From NCBI GenBank assembly GCA_905221215.1, contig CAJNCI010000002.1:1-64000 (forward strand): a stretch of DNA of 64,000 nucleotides, in the 5' to 3' direction. Made by a program: the position numbers and the translations under genes. Positions within the stretch are counted from its first letter, which is position 1. Each line of letters starts with the position of its first letter. The stretch comes from a bacterium (GTDB taxonomy: Bacteria; Bacillota; Bacilli; Lactobacillales; Streptococcaceae). Below, piece by piece: positions 19,901 through 26,438 of this stretch. The notes under the pieces are model-generated. The model saw nothing but the letters and a program-made list of their open reading frames with translations. It was not told where the DNA came from and ran no database searches.

Positions 19901-20536
19901 CTAAAAAAGATAGTCTTTCAAGGCTTTTGACAAAACCTGATAACCGGCAATACTGAGGTGCAATCCATCAGTAGTATAGTCTTTTTTGAGTTGACCTGCT
20001 TGGTCTGTCAAACAATCAAATACTGGCACAAATTCTACCTGCATATAGGCAGAAACAAGCTCTTGATAGGCTTGATTCCAGTTCTGAATTTTTTCATTCG
20101 TGCGGATATAAACTGTCTGCTTGTACTCCTCTCCCTCATTGACTGGCAAAATGGAAAGCAATTTAATCTCTGTCAATGGATAATCGCGAGCAATGGATTG
20201 AATGATAGCTTCGAGATTATTGAGAGCCTCATTCAAGGGAACATCTTTTCCGATATCGTTCGTCCCAATCAGAAGGACAATTTTATCTACCGCCCCACCA
20301 TAAAGATGCGCATCCAGATTCTCTAATAACTGCCCTGTCTGATAGCCACGAATTCCTCGATTGACAATCGTCTTTGCAGTCCCAAACAGCTCCTGCAGAG
20401 GGTAATACTCAACAATGGAGTCCCCAATAAAGAGAATATCGGGCTCTACAATGGAAACCTGATTTAAGTGACGATACTTAGTTTGGATTTTTTCTTGTTC
20501 CTTTAGTAACCAATTTTCTAATAACTGTACTGCCAC
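19901..20536 (-). CDS. SGNH/GDSL-family hydrolase
   Basis: A 211-aa cytosolic esterase-like protein similar to platelet-activating-factor acetylhydrolase-type SGNH enzymes. Block I is ILFIGDSIVEYYPL (Ser ~36), block III is LLIGTNDIG (~92) and block V is TTDGLHLSIAGYQ with the catalytic Asp and His (~190). It starts 2 bp after the HAD phosphatase stop, so the two are co-transcribed; the substrate is unknown. Confidence 0.9.
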   Translation of the reverse strand: MAVQLLENWLLKEQEKIQTKYRHLNQVSIVEPDILFIGDSIVEYYPLQELFGTAKTIVNRGIRGYQTGQLLENLDAHLYGGAVDKIVLLIGTNDIGKDVPLNEALNNLEAIIQSIARDYPLTEIKLLSILPVNEGEEYKQTVYIRTNEKIQNWNQAYQELVSAYMQVEFVPVFDCLTDQAGQLKKDYTTDGLHLSIAGYQVLSKALKDYLF

Positions 20537-20537
20537 T

Positions 20538-21365
20538 TCATTCTCCTTTTTCTAACCAGTTTTCCAAGACTTGATAAACTCCTCCTTGGCTGTTGGCTGG
20601 CGCTAGAGCAGTCGCCACAGCTTTGGCTTTATCATCAGCATTTTCCATCGCATAGGCAATCCCAGCCATTTCAAGCATTTCAACGTCATTTTCACTATCA
20701 CCAAAAGCCATGATTTGTTGGGAGTTCAAGTCCCAGCGCTTGAGTAATTCTTCCAAACCCCATGCTTTATGAATCCCAGATTGGAGAATATCAATGCAAC
20801 CATAGCCACTCGATACAGCCCGGACACGACCATCAAAGAGGTCATTAATCTCTTCCAAGACCGAACTCAAACGCTCCTCGCCAACAACCATGCTCATCTT
20901 GAGAACACCACCAAAGAGGTCAGAGGTTAACTCATCCACAAAATGCATCCGTTGGTAGAATTTTTCAATCATTTCTGGAGTCATAAAACTTTCAAGTTCT
21001 GTAAAAATCGTTCCTTCCTTGACGAAACCACCCTTCATACCCGTTACAACAAATTGATTTTGACACTCTAGATCCTTGAAATGAGCCAAAGCCTTGTCGA
21101 CAATGGCATCATCCCAAGTCTGAGCTTGAATCAATTCGTTGTTTTCAAATATACGAGCACCGTTGGCAACAACCAGAACCACTCGATCCACCAAGTGCCC
21201 CAGTAATTGCCTCATGCGGTGAATTTCATTGCCCGTCGCAATGACAAAACGAATGCCCTGTTGATCCAACTGATCTAAAATCTTTTCCAAGCGCGGAAGA
21301 TCCAGCTGGCCTCTAGCATCCAGCAAGGTCCCATCCATATCTGTCGCAATTACTTTAATCGTCAT
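20538..21365 (-). CDS. HAD-superfamily phosphatase, Cof type (IIB)
   Basis: A 275-aa haloacid dehalogenase phosphatase. Motif I is ATDMDGTLLDARG (nucleophile Asp ~9), motif II lies in FVIATGNEIHRMRQL, and motifs III/IV in IMAFGDSENDVEMLEMAGIAYAMENA. The large IIB cap in the middle is typical of enzymes acting on sugar phosphates or flavin-type metabolites. Between the CapA-like gene (21 bp) and the SGNH gene (1 bp). Confidence 0.92.
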   Translation of the reverse strand: MTIKVIATDMDGTLLDARGQLDLPRLEKILDQLDQQGIRFVIATGNEIHRMRQLLGHLVDRVVLVVANGARIFENNELIQAQTWDDAIVDKALAHFKDLECQNQFVVTGMKGGFVKEGTIFTELESFMTPEMIEKFYQRMHFVDELTSDLFGGVLKMSMVVGEERLSSVLEEINDLFDGRVRAVSSGYGCIDILQSGIHKAWGLEELLKRWDLNSQQIMAFGDSENDVEMLEMAGIAYAMENADDKAKAVATALAPANSQGGVYQVLENWLEKGE

Positions 21366-21386
21366 TTACTTCCCTCTGGATTCAAA

Positions 21387-22706
21387 CTAATCCCACTTCA
21401 ATCCCACATGTTCGTTCATTTCTTTGTAGGCTGTATCAATTCGTTCCTTAGTCGCTTCATCTAACTGGTCACGATGACTGCCACCCTCTATGAAATCTTC
21501 CAAGATATAGGTTTGATAATGATATAAAGGATAGCCTTCTGGTGAAAAGGTTCCCTTTGGTGTTCGATTGACCCAAGTAGGATGAGCTTTAGCTGTTCCG
21601 ATAGTTGTTTTTCCATCCTTCTTCTTAATGGTCACGTCCATGAGAACACCACGTTCAGTCCACTTAGCATTTTCTTCATCTCCCATAGATTCAATCCGTT
21701 GATTGGAAATGAAATTCCCCATTGAATAGATAATGAGTTTCTTGTCTCCATCTTTTTCAACCGTTTCAGATGGTTCCACAACGTGAGGATGCCCACCAAA
21801 GATGATATCCGCCCCCCAATCAATCATCTTGTGATAAAGAGCTTTTTGTTCTTCAGTTGGTTCCAATTGATACTCAACACCCATCTGAGGCATGATAATG
21901 GTGATATCCGCTTCCTTTTCCGCCCGTTCAATTTCAGCCTTCATCTTATCTTCGTTTAAATCTGAAAGATAACGATTATAGTCTTCCTGAGAAATATACT
22001 GCTCAATGCCATTGAAACCATAGGAATAGGCTAACAGTGCAACCTTGATACCATTCACTTCCTTAATGACCAGCGGAGCCTGATCCCGTGGCTCGTGCGT
22101 ATAAACTCCGATTGGAGTGATTCCAGCTTTCTCAATAATATCGGCCGTTGAAATAACTCCCTCAATTTGCGAATCCAAAATGTGATTATGAGCCAAATCT
22201 AGAACATGATAACCTGCATCCTTAATGGCATCCATAACTTCAGCAGGAGCATTAAAGAGAGGATAACCTGCTAAATAATGATCCTTATTGATGGTTCCTT
22301 CAAAATCACCAATAGCTAAGTCTGCTTGCTTAAGCCAAGGTGTCACATACTCAAAATTCTCATGAAAGTCATAGGTACCGTCTTCTTTTTTAGCTGAAAA
22401 GAAAAGTCCATCGTGGTAGAGTAAATCCCCGTGGGCCATAATTCTAGCAGTTTTTTCCTCTTCCTGCTCCTGAGACTTTTGCTTAGTCCCTTCTTGAGAA
22501 ATAGTATCTCGTTTTTGACTGGTTAAAGGGATTCCTTGGAAACTTTCAAACAACAAAACCAAGCCCATTGATAAAGCAACTGCTAGCAAGAGCACCGCCA
22601 CAAAGCCTTTATTGCTCCACTTACGATAACTCCTAAAAAAGTTTACCAAGCCTTTCATAAAACGAAAAGCTATACCACCCTGATTTCTATCTTGTCTTCT
22701 TTGCAT
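21387..22706 (-). CDS. CapA-family protein (membrane-anchored metallophosphatase-like)
   Basis: About 439 aa. A cytoplasmic basic start and one membrane segment (FVAVLLLAVALSMGLVLLFESF) anchor a large external CapA/PGA_cap domain (IMAHGDLLYHD...; GDFEGTINKDHY; DLAHNHILDSQ; GGHPHVVEPSE), a calcineurin-like fold found in poly-gamma-glutamate synthesis proteins. The start at 22706 follows GGGAG by 7 bases. The open frame reaches further upstream, but the promoter lies in that extra part, so the longer start is rejected. Its real role here is unknown. Confidence 0.85.
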   Translation of the reverse strand: MQRRQDRNQGGIAFRFMKGLVNFFRSYRKWSNKGFVAVLLLAVALSMGLVLLFESFQGIPLTSQKRDTISQEGTKQKSQEQEEEKTARIMAHGDLLYHDGLFFSAKKEDGTYDFHENFEYVTPWLKQADLAIGDFEGTINKDHYLAGYPLFNAPAEVMDAIKDAGYHVLDLAHNHILDSQIEGVISTADIIEKAGITPIGVYTHEPRDQAPLVIKEVNGIKVALLAYSYGFNGIEQYISQEDYNRYLSDLNEDKMKAEIERAEKEADITIIMPQMGVEYQLEPTEEQKALYHKMIDWGADIIFGGHPHVVEPSETVEKDGDKKLIIYSMGNFISNQRIESMGDEENAKWTERGVLMDVTIKKKDGKTTIGTAKAHPTWVNRTPKGTFSPEGYPLYHYQTYILEDFIEGGSHRDQLDEATKERIDTAYKEMNEHVGLKWD

Positions 22707-22746
22707 CTTCATTCTCCCTACTTTCTTATGCAAGCCTTTTCTTTTT

Positions 22747-22777
22747 ATTATATCACAGATAAGTAATTCTTTCACAA
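22747..22777 (-). promoter_or_regulatory. Promoter of the capA-like operon
   Basis: On the minus strand TGATATAAT (extended -10, TATAAT at 22747-22752) with a weak -35 TTGTGA (22772-22777) 19 bases away. It lies about 40 bases before the chosen ATG. Confidence 0.6.
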
Positions 22778-22880
22778 TTGAATCGAACCTACTCGACATT
22801 TTCTATAAAAGCTCGATGCCGTAATACTTTCAATCCTTGTCATTTTGTGTTATCATGTAGAGGTAATGAAAGGAGAGAAA

Positions 22881-23492
22881 ATGTCTGCTATAGAACGTAT
22901 TACAAAAGCTGCTCACTTAATTGATATGAACGATATTATCCGCGAGGGGAATCCAACTCTTCGCGCAGTTGCTGAGGAAGTCACTTTCCCCTTGTCTGAC
23001 CAGGAAATTATCCTTGGTGAAAAGATGATGCAATTCCTCAAACATTCCCAAGATCCTGTTATGGCTGAAAAGATGGGACTCCGTGGTGGGGTTGGACTTG
23101 CTGCTCCCCAGTTGGATATCTCAAAACGCATTATCGCTGTTTTAGTGCCAAATATTGTTGAAGAAGGCGAAACTCCACAGGAAGCCTACGATTTGCAAGC
23201 CATTATGTACAATCCAAAAATCGTCTCTCACTCTGTTCAAGACGCTGCTCTTGGTGAAGGAGAAGGTTGCCTCTCTGTTGACCGCAACGTGCCTGGCTAT
23301 GTGGTGCGCCATGCTCGCGTCACTGTTGACTACTTTGACAAGGACGGCGAAAAACACCGCATCAAGCTCAAAGGCTACAACTCCATTGTTGTTCAGCATG
23401 AAATTGACCACATCAACGGAATCATGTTTTACGACCGTATCAATGAAAAAGACCCATTTGCAGTTAAAGATGGCTTACTAATTCTAGAATAA
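22881..23492 (+). CDS. def: Peptide deformylase
   Basis: Removes the N-formyl group from new proteins; Fe2+ enzyme, cytosolic. The three PDF motifs are complete: GVGLAAPQ (70-77), EGCLSV (~129) and [11 protein letters not shown] (~173). The 203-aa form is the usual streptococcal type II. ATG 22881 is chosen because GAAAGGAG lies 5-12 bases before it; the upstream in-frame codons have no ribosome site. Last core gene before the integrated element. Confidence 0.97.
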   Translation: MSAIERITKAAHLIDMNDIIREGNPTLRAVAEEVTFPLSDQEIILGEKMMQFLKHSQDPVMAEKMGLRGGVGLAAPQLDISKRIIAVLVPNIVEEGETPQEAYDLQAIMYNPKIVSHSVQDAALGEGEGCLSVDRNVPGYVVRHARVTVDYFDKDGEKHRIKLKGYNSIVVQHEIDHINGIMFYDRINEKDPFAVKDGLLILE

Positions 23493-23498
23493 AGAAAA

Positions 23499-23519
23499 TC
23501 CCGTTGCAAGACGGGGTTT
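23499..23519 (+). terminator. def terminator
   Basis: ATCCCGT and ACGGGGT form a stem around GCAAG, followed by TTTGTG. Its loop also contains TTGCAA, the best candidate for the -35 of the original rlmB promoter. Confidence 0.8.
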
Positions 23520-23530
23520 TGTGTTATAAT
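23504..23530 (+). promoter_or_regulatory. Stranded left half of the rlmB promoter (attL side)
   Basis: TTGCAA (23504-23509) and extended -10 TGTTATAAT (TATAAT 23525-23530), 15 bases apart, are what remains of the host promoter left of the insertion. It now points into the element and meets a terminator about 50 bases on. Confidence 0.5.
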
Positions 23531-23553
23531 GTCCACACCTCACCCAGCAGTCC
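23525..23553. other. attL of the integrated element with left inverted repeat
   Basis: Host TATAAT (23525-23530) is followed by GT and then the left terminal repeat CCACACCTCACCCAGCAG (23533-23550, then TCC). The same repeat, inverted and 19/21 identical, ends at 41182 directly before another TATAAT. The TATAAT pair is the likely crossover core. Confidence 0.85.
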
Positions 23554-23577
23554 AATAACTAACCAACTCTAGCCCCT

Positions 23578-23607
23578 TAACCCCAGCGATTTCAAGTCGT
23601 TGGGGTT
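23578..23607 (+). terminator. Terminator at the left end of the element
   Basis: AACCCCAGCGA and TCGTTGGGGTT form a long stem around TTTCAAG, followed by TTCGTG. It shields the first element promoter from transcripts that enter through the stranded host promoter. Confidence 0.7.
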
Positions 23608-23622
23608 TTCGTGAAAAAGTGC

Positions 23623-23651
23623 TTGACTCTTCCCCTATAGAGAGTTATGAT
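23623..23651 (+). promoter_or_regulatory. Element promoter, shared type TTGACT-N17-TATGAT
   Basis: TTGACT (23623-23628) and TATGAT (23646-23651) with a 17-base spacer ending GAGAGT, followed by GGACACACC. The same module precedes the genes starting at 25095 and 26372. It drives the broken gene at 23681. Confidence 0.75.
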
Positions 23652-23680
23652 GGACACACCAATAAGGCAAAGGAGATTTT

Positions 23681-23952
23681 ATGGAAAATTAAACCAGAAC
23701 AACGAAAGCAGTCAAAATTTCAAAGCTGAACCCAAACTCCCCCAAATTGAAACAGTTCACCTTACAACTTTCGAAGAATTACACTATTACACGGTGTAGG
23801 ATGTGTTTTTAATCCTCATTTTAGAAGTGAAAATCCCCATCACGGACGAATATTCTTGGTTTTATACTTGCCGTTTTCTTAATCCTGAGTGTGTCGAAAA
23901 ATATTATACTGCTTGTTGCAGAATGGAAGATTTGGACGAATTTGCCGTTTAG
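23681..23952 (+). pseudogene. Broken small gene of the element
   Basis: AAAGGAG lies 9 bases before ATG 23681, but the frame stops after MEN. One base over, the frame continues (KLNQNNESSQNFKAEPKLPQ...TFEELHYYTV), hits a TAG, then resumes (DVFLILILEVKIPITDEYSW...CRMEDLDEFAV) to a stop at 23952. A frameshift and a nonsense codon therefore interrupt a protein of about 90 residues. I do not recognise it. Its intact promoter suggests recent decay. Confidence 0.6.
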
Positions 23953-24012
23953 GATTACAAATTGCAGCTAAGTTTAATTTTAGTTATTTTAACGCTTTTT
24001 TCAACAAAACTG

Positions 24013-24041
24013 TTGACACAATTACTTAAAGTCTGTATAAT
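24013..24041 (+). promoter_or_regulatory. Perfect consensus promoter without an ORF behind it
   Basis: TTGACA (24013-24018), 17-base spacer and TATAAT (24036-24041): an exact match to the housekeeping consensus at both boxes. Downstream are only hairpins, so it probably drives a small RNA. Confidence 0.85.
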
Positions 24042-24047
24042 AGATTA

Positions 24048-24141
24048 AGTTATCTCAAGTAGCTATAAAATATATGCTTTTGAGATAAAGAAAATCCCAA
24101 CGATATTCGTACTACCGTTGGGGAGAAGATTTCTTATTTTT
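24048..24141 (+). ncRNA. Candidate small RNA of the element
   Basis: From the predicted start a hairpin forms by TATCTCAA (24051-24058) and TTGAGATA (24080-24087). A second long stem follows, AAAGAAAATCCCAACG (24087-24102) with CGTTGGGGAGAAGATTTCTT (24116-24135), and then ATTTTTAG. No frame longer than five codons begins here. The 3' stem plus T tract looks like an intrinsic terminator, giving an RNA of about 90 nt; read-through would end at 24222. Confidence 0.6.
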
Positions 24142-24194
24142 AGTTATCAGCCTTATAGTTAACCAACAAGAGAACGATAAGACTGATTTGCATT

Positions 24195-24222
24195 AGCTTC
24201 ACCACTATTAGTGGTGATTTTT
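24195..24222. terminator. Bidirectional terminator
   Basis: TCACCACTA and TAGTGGTGA form a perfect stem with a 1-base centre, followed by TTTTTTCTTTT on the plus strand and preceded by AAGC. It lies between the small RNA locus (plus) and the 107-aa gene (minus), which are convergent. Confidence 0.75.
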
Positions 24223-24531
24223 TCTTTTATTTGGTGAAGCTTTATTCCTAGGTTTAGTGTAGTTATTACCCTTTCTAAGCCAAGTGGCCATCAGCTCTTT
24301 TGAATTTCTGGTTCTTCTGTTAGAATTGATAACCAAGAATGCAAAGCAACAAATAATTAGTGAAATAACGACTATCACTACACTTATCACAGTAAGATTT
24401 TCGAACGGTATTTTTAATATATGAACAAAGACTACGCTACCAATACCACCAGCACCTGCTGCAGTCAACATTGATTTTATCTTTTTATCTGTCCCATCCT
24501 CACTTTCATTAAAAATGTGTTGGTTAGACAA
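24208..24531 (-). CDS. Unknown small membrane protein
   Basis: A 107-aa protein with a hydrophilic N terminus, a glycine-rich helix (MLTAAGAGGIGSVVFVHIL) and a strong membrane span (LTVISVVIVVISLIICCFAFLVI), then a basic tail. TTG at 24531 is taken as start because a good promoter (24555-24583) begins just upstream, leaving a very short leader; ATG at codon 21 is possible. The C terminus runs into the bidirectional terminator. I do not recognise the family. Confidence 0.55.
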   Translation of the reverse strand: MSNQHIFNESEDGTDKKIKSMLTAAGAGGIGSVVFVHILKIPFENLTVISVVIVVISLIICCFAFLVINSNRRTRNSKELMATWLRKGNNYTKPRNKASPNKRKNHH

Positions 24532-24554
24532 AACAAGAAATCTTCGGTGTTACT

Positions 24555-24583
24555 AATATAACGATATCCTTACACTTTGTCAA
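24555..24583 (-). promoter_or_regulatory. Promoter of the 107-aa membrane protein
   Basis: On the minus strand TTGACA (24578-24583), 17-base spacer, TATATT (24555-24560). Confidence 0.75.
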
Positions 24584-24673
24584 TAGTAGTGTATTATTTA
24601 TAACTGTTTTTAATTTTTCTGACATTTTTACACTGTATTATAAAATTTTCTATATATTTTCAATTCGAAACAA

Positions 24674-24697
24674 ACGCCCCAGTCGCAAAACTGGGGC
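24674..24697. terminator. Terminator
   Basis: GCCCCAGT and ACTGGGGC form a perfect 8-bp stem around CGCAAA, with AATTTTGTTG after it on the plus strand and GTTTGTTTC after it on the minus strand. It ends the 125-aa gene. Confidence 0.8.
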
Positions 24698-24717
24698 AAT
24701 TTTGTTGTAATTTTAGG

Positions 24718-25095
24718 TTAACAAATCGCTTCATCGATACAAGTTACTGGCGTTACTAAAATGTATAGCAAGGTTTCGCACATCTCGCCTCTACTTTGGC
24801 AAGTGAGCAACTTTTCGATTTTCGCAATAAACTTTTCTTTGCTTTCGTTAATGGCAAAAACTGTTATTTTGCGTTTAAAAACATTAGTTTCAACATAATC
24901 GAAGGCAAAACCTTTTTCGAACACTCGTAGTTTCGTTAAAAATGTGGGCAAAGATATCGGGTCGTTAAGATAAAATCCTAATTGGTCTGATTGCCATTCA
25001 ATTGGCATTTCTGGCACAACACCCCAATATAGCTGGCTACGAATGTCACCTTCTAATTTTTGTAGATACATTTCGGTTTCTAAATCGATATACAT
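24718..25095 (-). CDS. Unknown 125-aa protein of the element
   Basis: Begins MYIDLETEMYLQKLEGDIRS; ribosome site TAGGAG 6 bases upstream; promoter at 25131-25159. Mixed alpha/beta composition, no membrane span, and a cysteine-containing C terminus (LLTCQSRGEMCETLLYIL). No family recognised. Short and soluble, it could be a regulator or an accessory protein of the element. Confidence 0.7.
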   Translation of the reverse strand: MYIDLETEMYLQKLEGDIRSQLYWGVVPEMPIEWQSDQLGFYLNDPISLPTFLTKLRVFEKGFAFDYVETNVFKRKITVFAINESKEKFIAKIEKLLTCQSRGEMCETLLYILVTPVTCIDEAIC

Positions 25096-25130
25096 ATCAC
25101 TCCTATCTGTTAAATTTCTTTTACATGTCC

Positions 25131-25159
25131 ATCATAACTCTCTGTAGTAATGAAGTCCA
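25131..25159 (-). promoter_or_regulatory. Element promoter, shared type TGGACT-N17-TATGAT
   Basis: On the minus strand TGGACT (25154-25159), 17-base spacer ending GAGAGT, TATGAT (25131-25136), then GGACATG: the same module as at 23623 and 26403. Confidence 0.75.
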
Positions 25160-25212
25160 GCCTATTTTTGAGTTTAATTTACATCAGTTTTGAAAATAAA
25201 AACTCTTTATGA

Positions 25213-25241
25213 TTGCAATAATTTCAAGGAAGTGGTATACT
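25213..25241 (+). promoter_or_regulatory. Promoter of a second small RNA candidate
   Basis: TTGCAA (25213-25218), 17-base spacer ending GTGG, TATACT (25236-25241) with extended -10 TGG. Confidence 0.65.
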
Positions 25242-25247
25242 ATTAAG

Positions 25248-25337
25248 AAGTGATGAACGCACACCGAAAGCGTTTTCACTTGTATTTTACAAAAAAAAAA
25301 CAGAAAAGCCAATGAACGGCAATTCATTAGCTTTTTT
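25248..25337 (+). ncRNA. Second candidate small RNA
   Basis: About 90 nt from the predicted start to the terminator AAAAGCCAATGAA/TTCATTAGCTTTTTT (25304-25337). AAGTGA and TCACTT can pair near the 5' end. The only frame is a lysine-rich 20-codon one without a clear ribosome site, so an RNA function is preferred. It is convergent with the 55-aa gene and shares its terminator. A cre-like GAAAGCGTTTTCA occurs inside. Confidence 0.5.
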
Positions 25338-25346
25338 GAAAGGTGT

Positions 25347-25514
25347 TTACCTATCCTTGAAATTATTGCGTATCGCTACGCAAAGTTCGTGTATCTCAAG
25401 AATAAGCACCACATCATTCAAGTCCAAGCTACCAACTTGGGCTTTTTGAATAAATTCGCACACCTTCACAAGAAGTAGCACGAACGACAGAAATTCCTTT
25501 TCTTTCTCGCTCAT
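25347..25514 (-). CDS. Short unknown protein (55 aa)
   Basis: ATG 25514 is preceded by AAAGGGGGTAGCGGT, a strong ribosome site. The protein starts MSEKEKEFLSFVLLLVKVCE and continues IQKAQVGSLDLNDVV to a basic end (AIRNNFKDR). The first third is hydrophobic enough for a short membrane helix. It lies behind a consensus promoter and a 180-base structured leader, and ends next to a terminator shared with an opposing small RNA. Function unknown; a toxin-like role is only a guess from the layout. Confidence 0.6.
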   Translation of the reverse strand: MSEKEKEFLSFVLLLVKVCEFIQKAQVGSLDLNDVVLILEIHELCVAIRNNFKDR

Positions 25515-25732
25515 ACCGCTACCCCCTTTCCTAACGGATTTAGAGGTTTTGCAAAGGATACAAAATACCCCTAATAAAGAGTAGTGATTTGGCTTCAGAT
25601 ATTCGTATTGTCAAAATGCGAACTTCTAACAAACCAGAATCTCACTGTTCCTTATTAGAGGTATTTTTAAAACGCAGTTTCTCCTTAGATTTTTTCTAAA
25701 GTTATTATATCGCTTTTTATTTCAATTGTCAA
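25515..25732 (-). promoter_or_regulatory. Consensus promoter and structured leader of the 55-aa gene
   Basis: On the minus strand TTGACA (25727-25732), 17-base spacer, TATAAT (25704-25709). The leader then has AAGGAG followed closely by CTG opening an 11-codon frame (MRFKNTSNKEQ). Next comes a long stem: 25642-25668 pairs with 25562-25587 (AAATACCTCTAATAA with TTATTAGGGGTATTTT, and CAGTGA with TCACTA). This looks like an attenuator with a possible leader peptide. Confidence 0.5.
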
Positions 25733-26219
25733 AATTTTTGTGTGCGTTTTCAATAAAAAATTGTGAAATACAAAATAAGTCGTGTGCCAAAATTGGGCAG
25801 AAACGGCGGTGTTAGTGCAAAGTTAAGCAACCCGAACCGAACAGCGAAGCGAACGCAAGAAGCTATCGATTTACCTTAAATATAGTTAAATAAAATAAAA
25901 GCTGAACAATTTAATTGCTAAATTCAAACCAGTTCCTAATAATATTTTAGAAAAGTCCGTGGACTATTCCAGATTTAATCTACTATATTTTACCTTTCTC
26001 CACTGCGTAAAAGCATTCACCCAACCAAAAAGCCCGAGTTTCCTCGAGCTAAATGTGTGTGTTAGACTTTAACGCAAAAATAACTATTCCTGTTATTTTG
26101 CAGATATAAATCATTGTTAACGATTGATACTGTATTTTTTCTCCCTCCTCATAAATGCGTCTTATCCACCTTCCAAAATATCACATACATGTTCCCTGAT
26201 ATTGTATTCATATCATACC
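25733..26219. other. Intergenic stretch of the element
   Basis: No convincing gene. A block at 25665-25800 resembles 29218-29285 (CGCAGTTT, ACAAAATAAG, CAAA). A hairpin terminator AGCTCGAG/CTCGGGCT lies at 26030-26051 and points to the minus strand. A strong ribosome-site-like AGGAGGGAG near 26140-26150 on the minus strand is not followed by an ATG in range, suggesting a lost gene. Confidence 0.45.
26030..26051 (-). terminator. Terminator of the 50-aa gene transcript
   Basis: On the minus strand AGCTCGAG, GAAA loop, CTCGGGCT, then TTTTTGG. Confidence 0.7.
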
Positions 26220-26372
26220 TCACCTAATCACGCTGGCTACTATAGCAATTTCTTGGTCTCGGGTGGTATCTTCGTTTTCAAAATTGTGGATATTTTGAAT
26301 GCGGTCTTGAAGTGAGAATTGTTCTTGTTCAAGTTCATTATTTTGAATATTTCTGTTAGTGAATTTTTCCAT
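26220..26372 (-). CDS. Short unknown protein (50 aa)
   Basis: Starts MEKFTNRNIQNNELEQEQFS, hydrophilic and rich in Asn, Gln and Glu, ending IAIVASVIR. AAAGGAG lies 8 bases before the ATG, and the shared element promoter (26403-26431) is about 30 bases upstream. It resembles the start of the broken gene at 23681 only in its leader and first codons. Function unknown. Confidence 0.6.
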   Translation of the reverse strand: MEKFTNRNIQNNELEQEQFSLQDRIQNIHNFENEDTTRDQEIAIVASVIR

Positions 26373-26402
26373 AGAAATCTCCTTTGCTTTGTTGGTGTGT
26401 CC

Positions 26403-26431
26403 ATCATAACTCCCTTTAACTAATAAGTCTA
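26403..26431 (-). promoter_or_regulatory. Element promoter, shared type TAGACT-N17-TATGAT
   Basis: On the minus strand TAGACT (26426-26431), 17-base spacer ending GGGAGT, TATGAT (26403-26408), then GGACACACC. Confidence 0.7.
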
Positions 26432-26438
26432 ATCTTTT

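Noticed and set aside
22707..22799. N-terminal extension of the CapA-like protein
   Set aside because: The extra codons overlap the TGATATAAT promoter and precede the GGGAG ribosome site.
25258..25275. Functional cre site in the element
   Set aside because: CGAAAGCGTTTTCA is close to the cre consensus but lies within a hairpin-forming RNA unit with no metabolic gene nearby; kept only as a remark.
26054..26200. Short peptides after the 50-aa gene on the minus strand
   Set aside because: Frames of 11-21 codons with a misplaced ribosome site; no support for a gene, noted only as possible decay.
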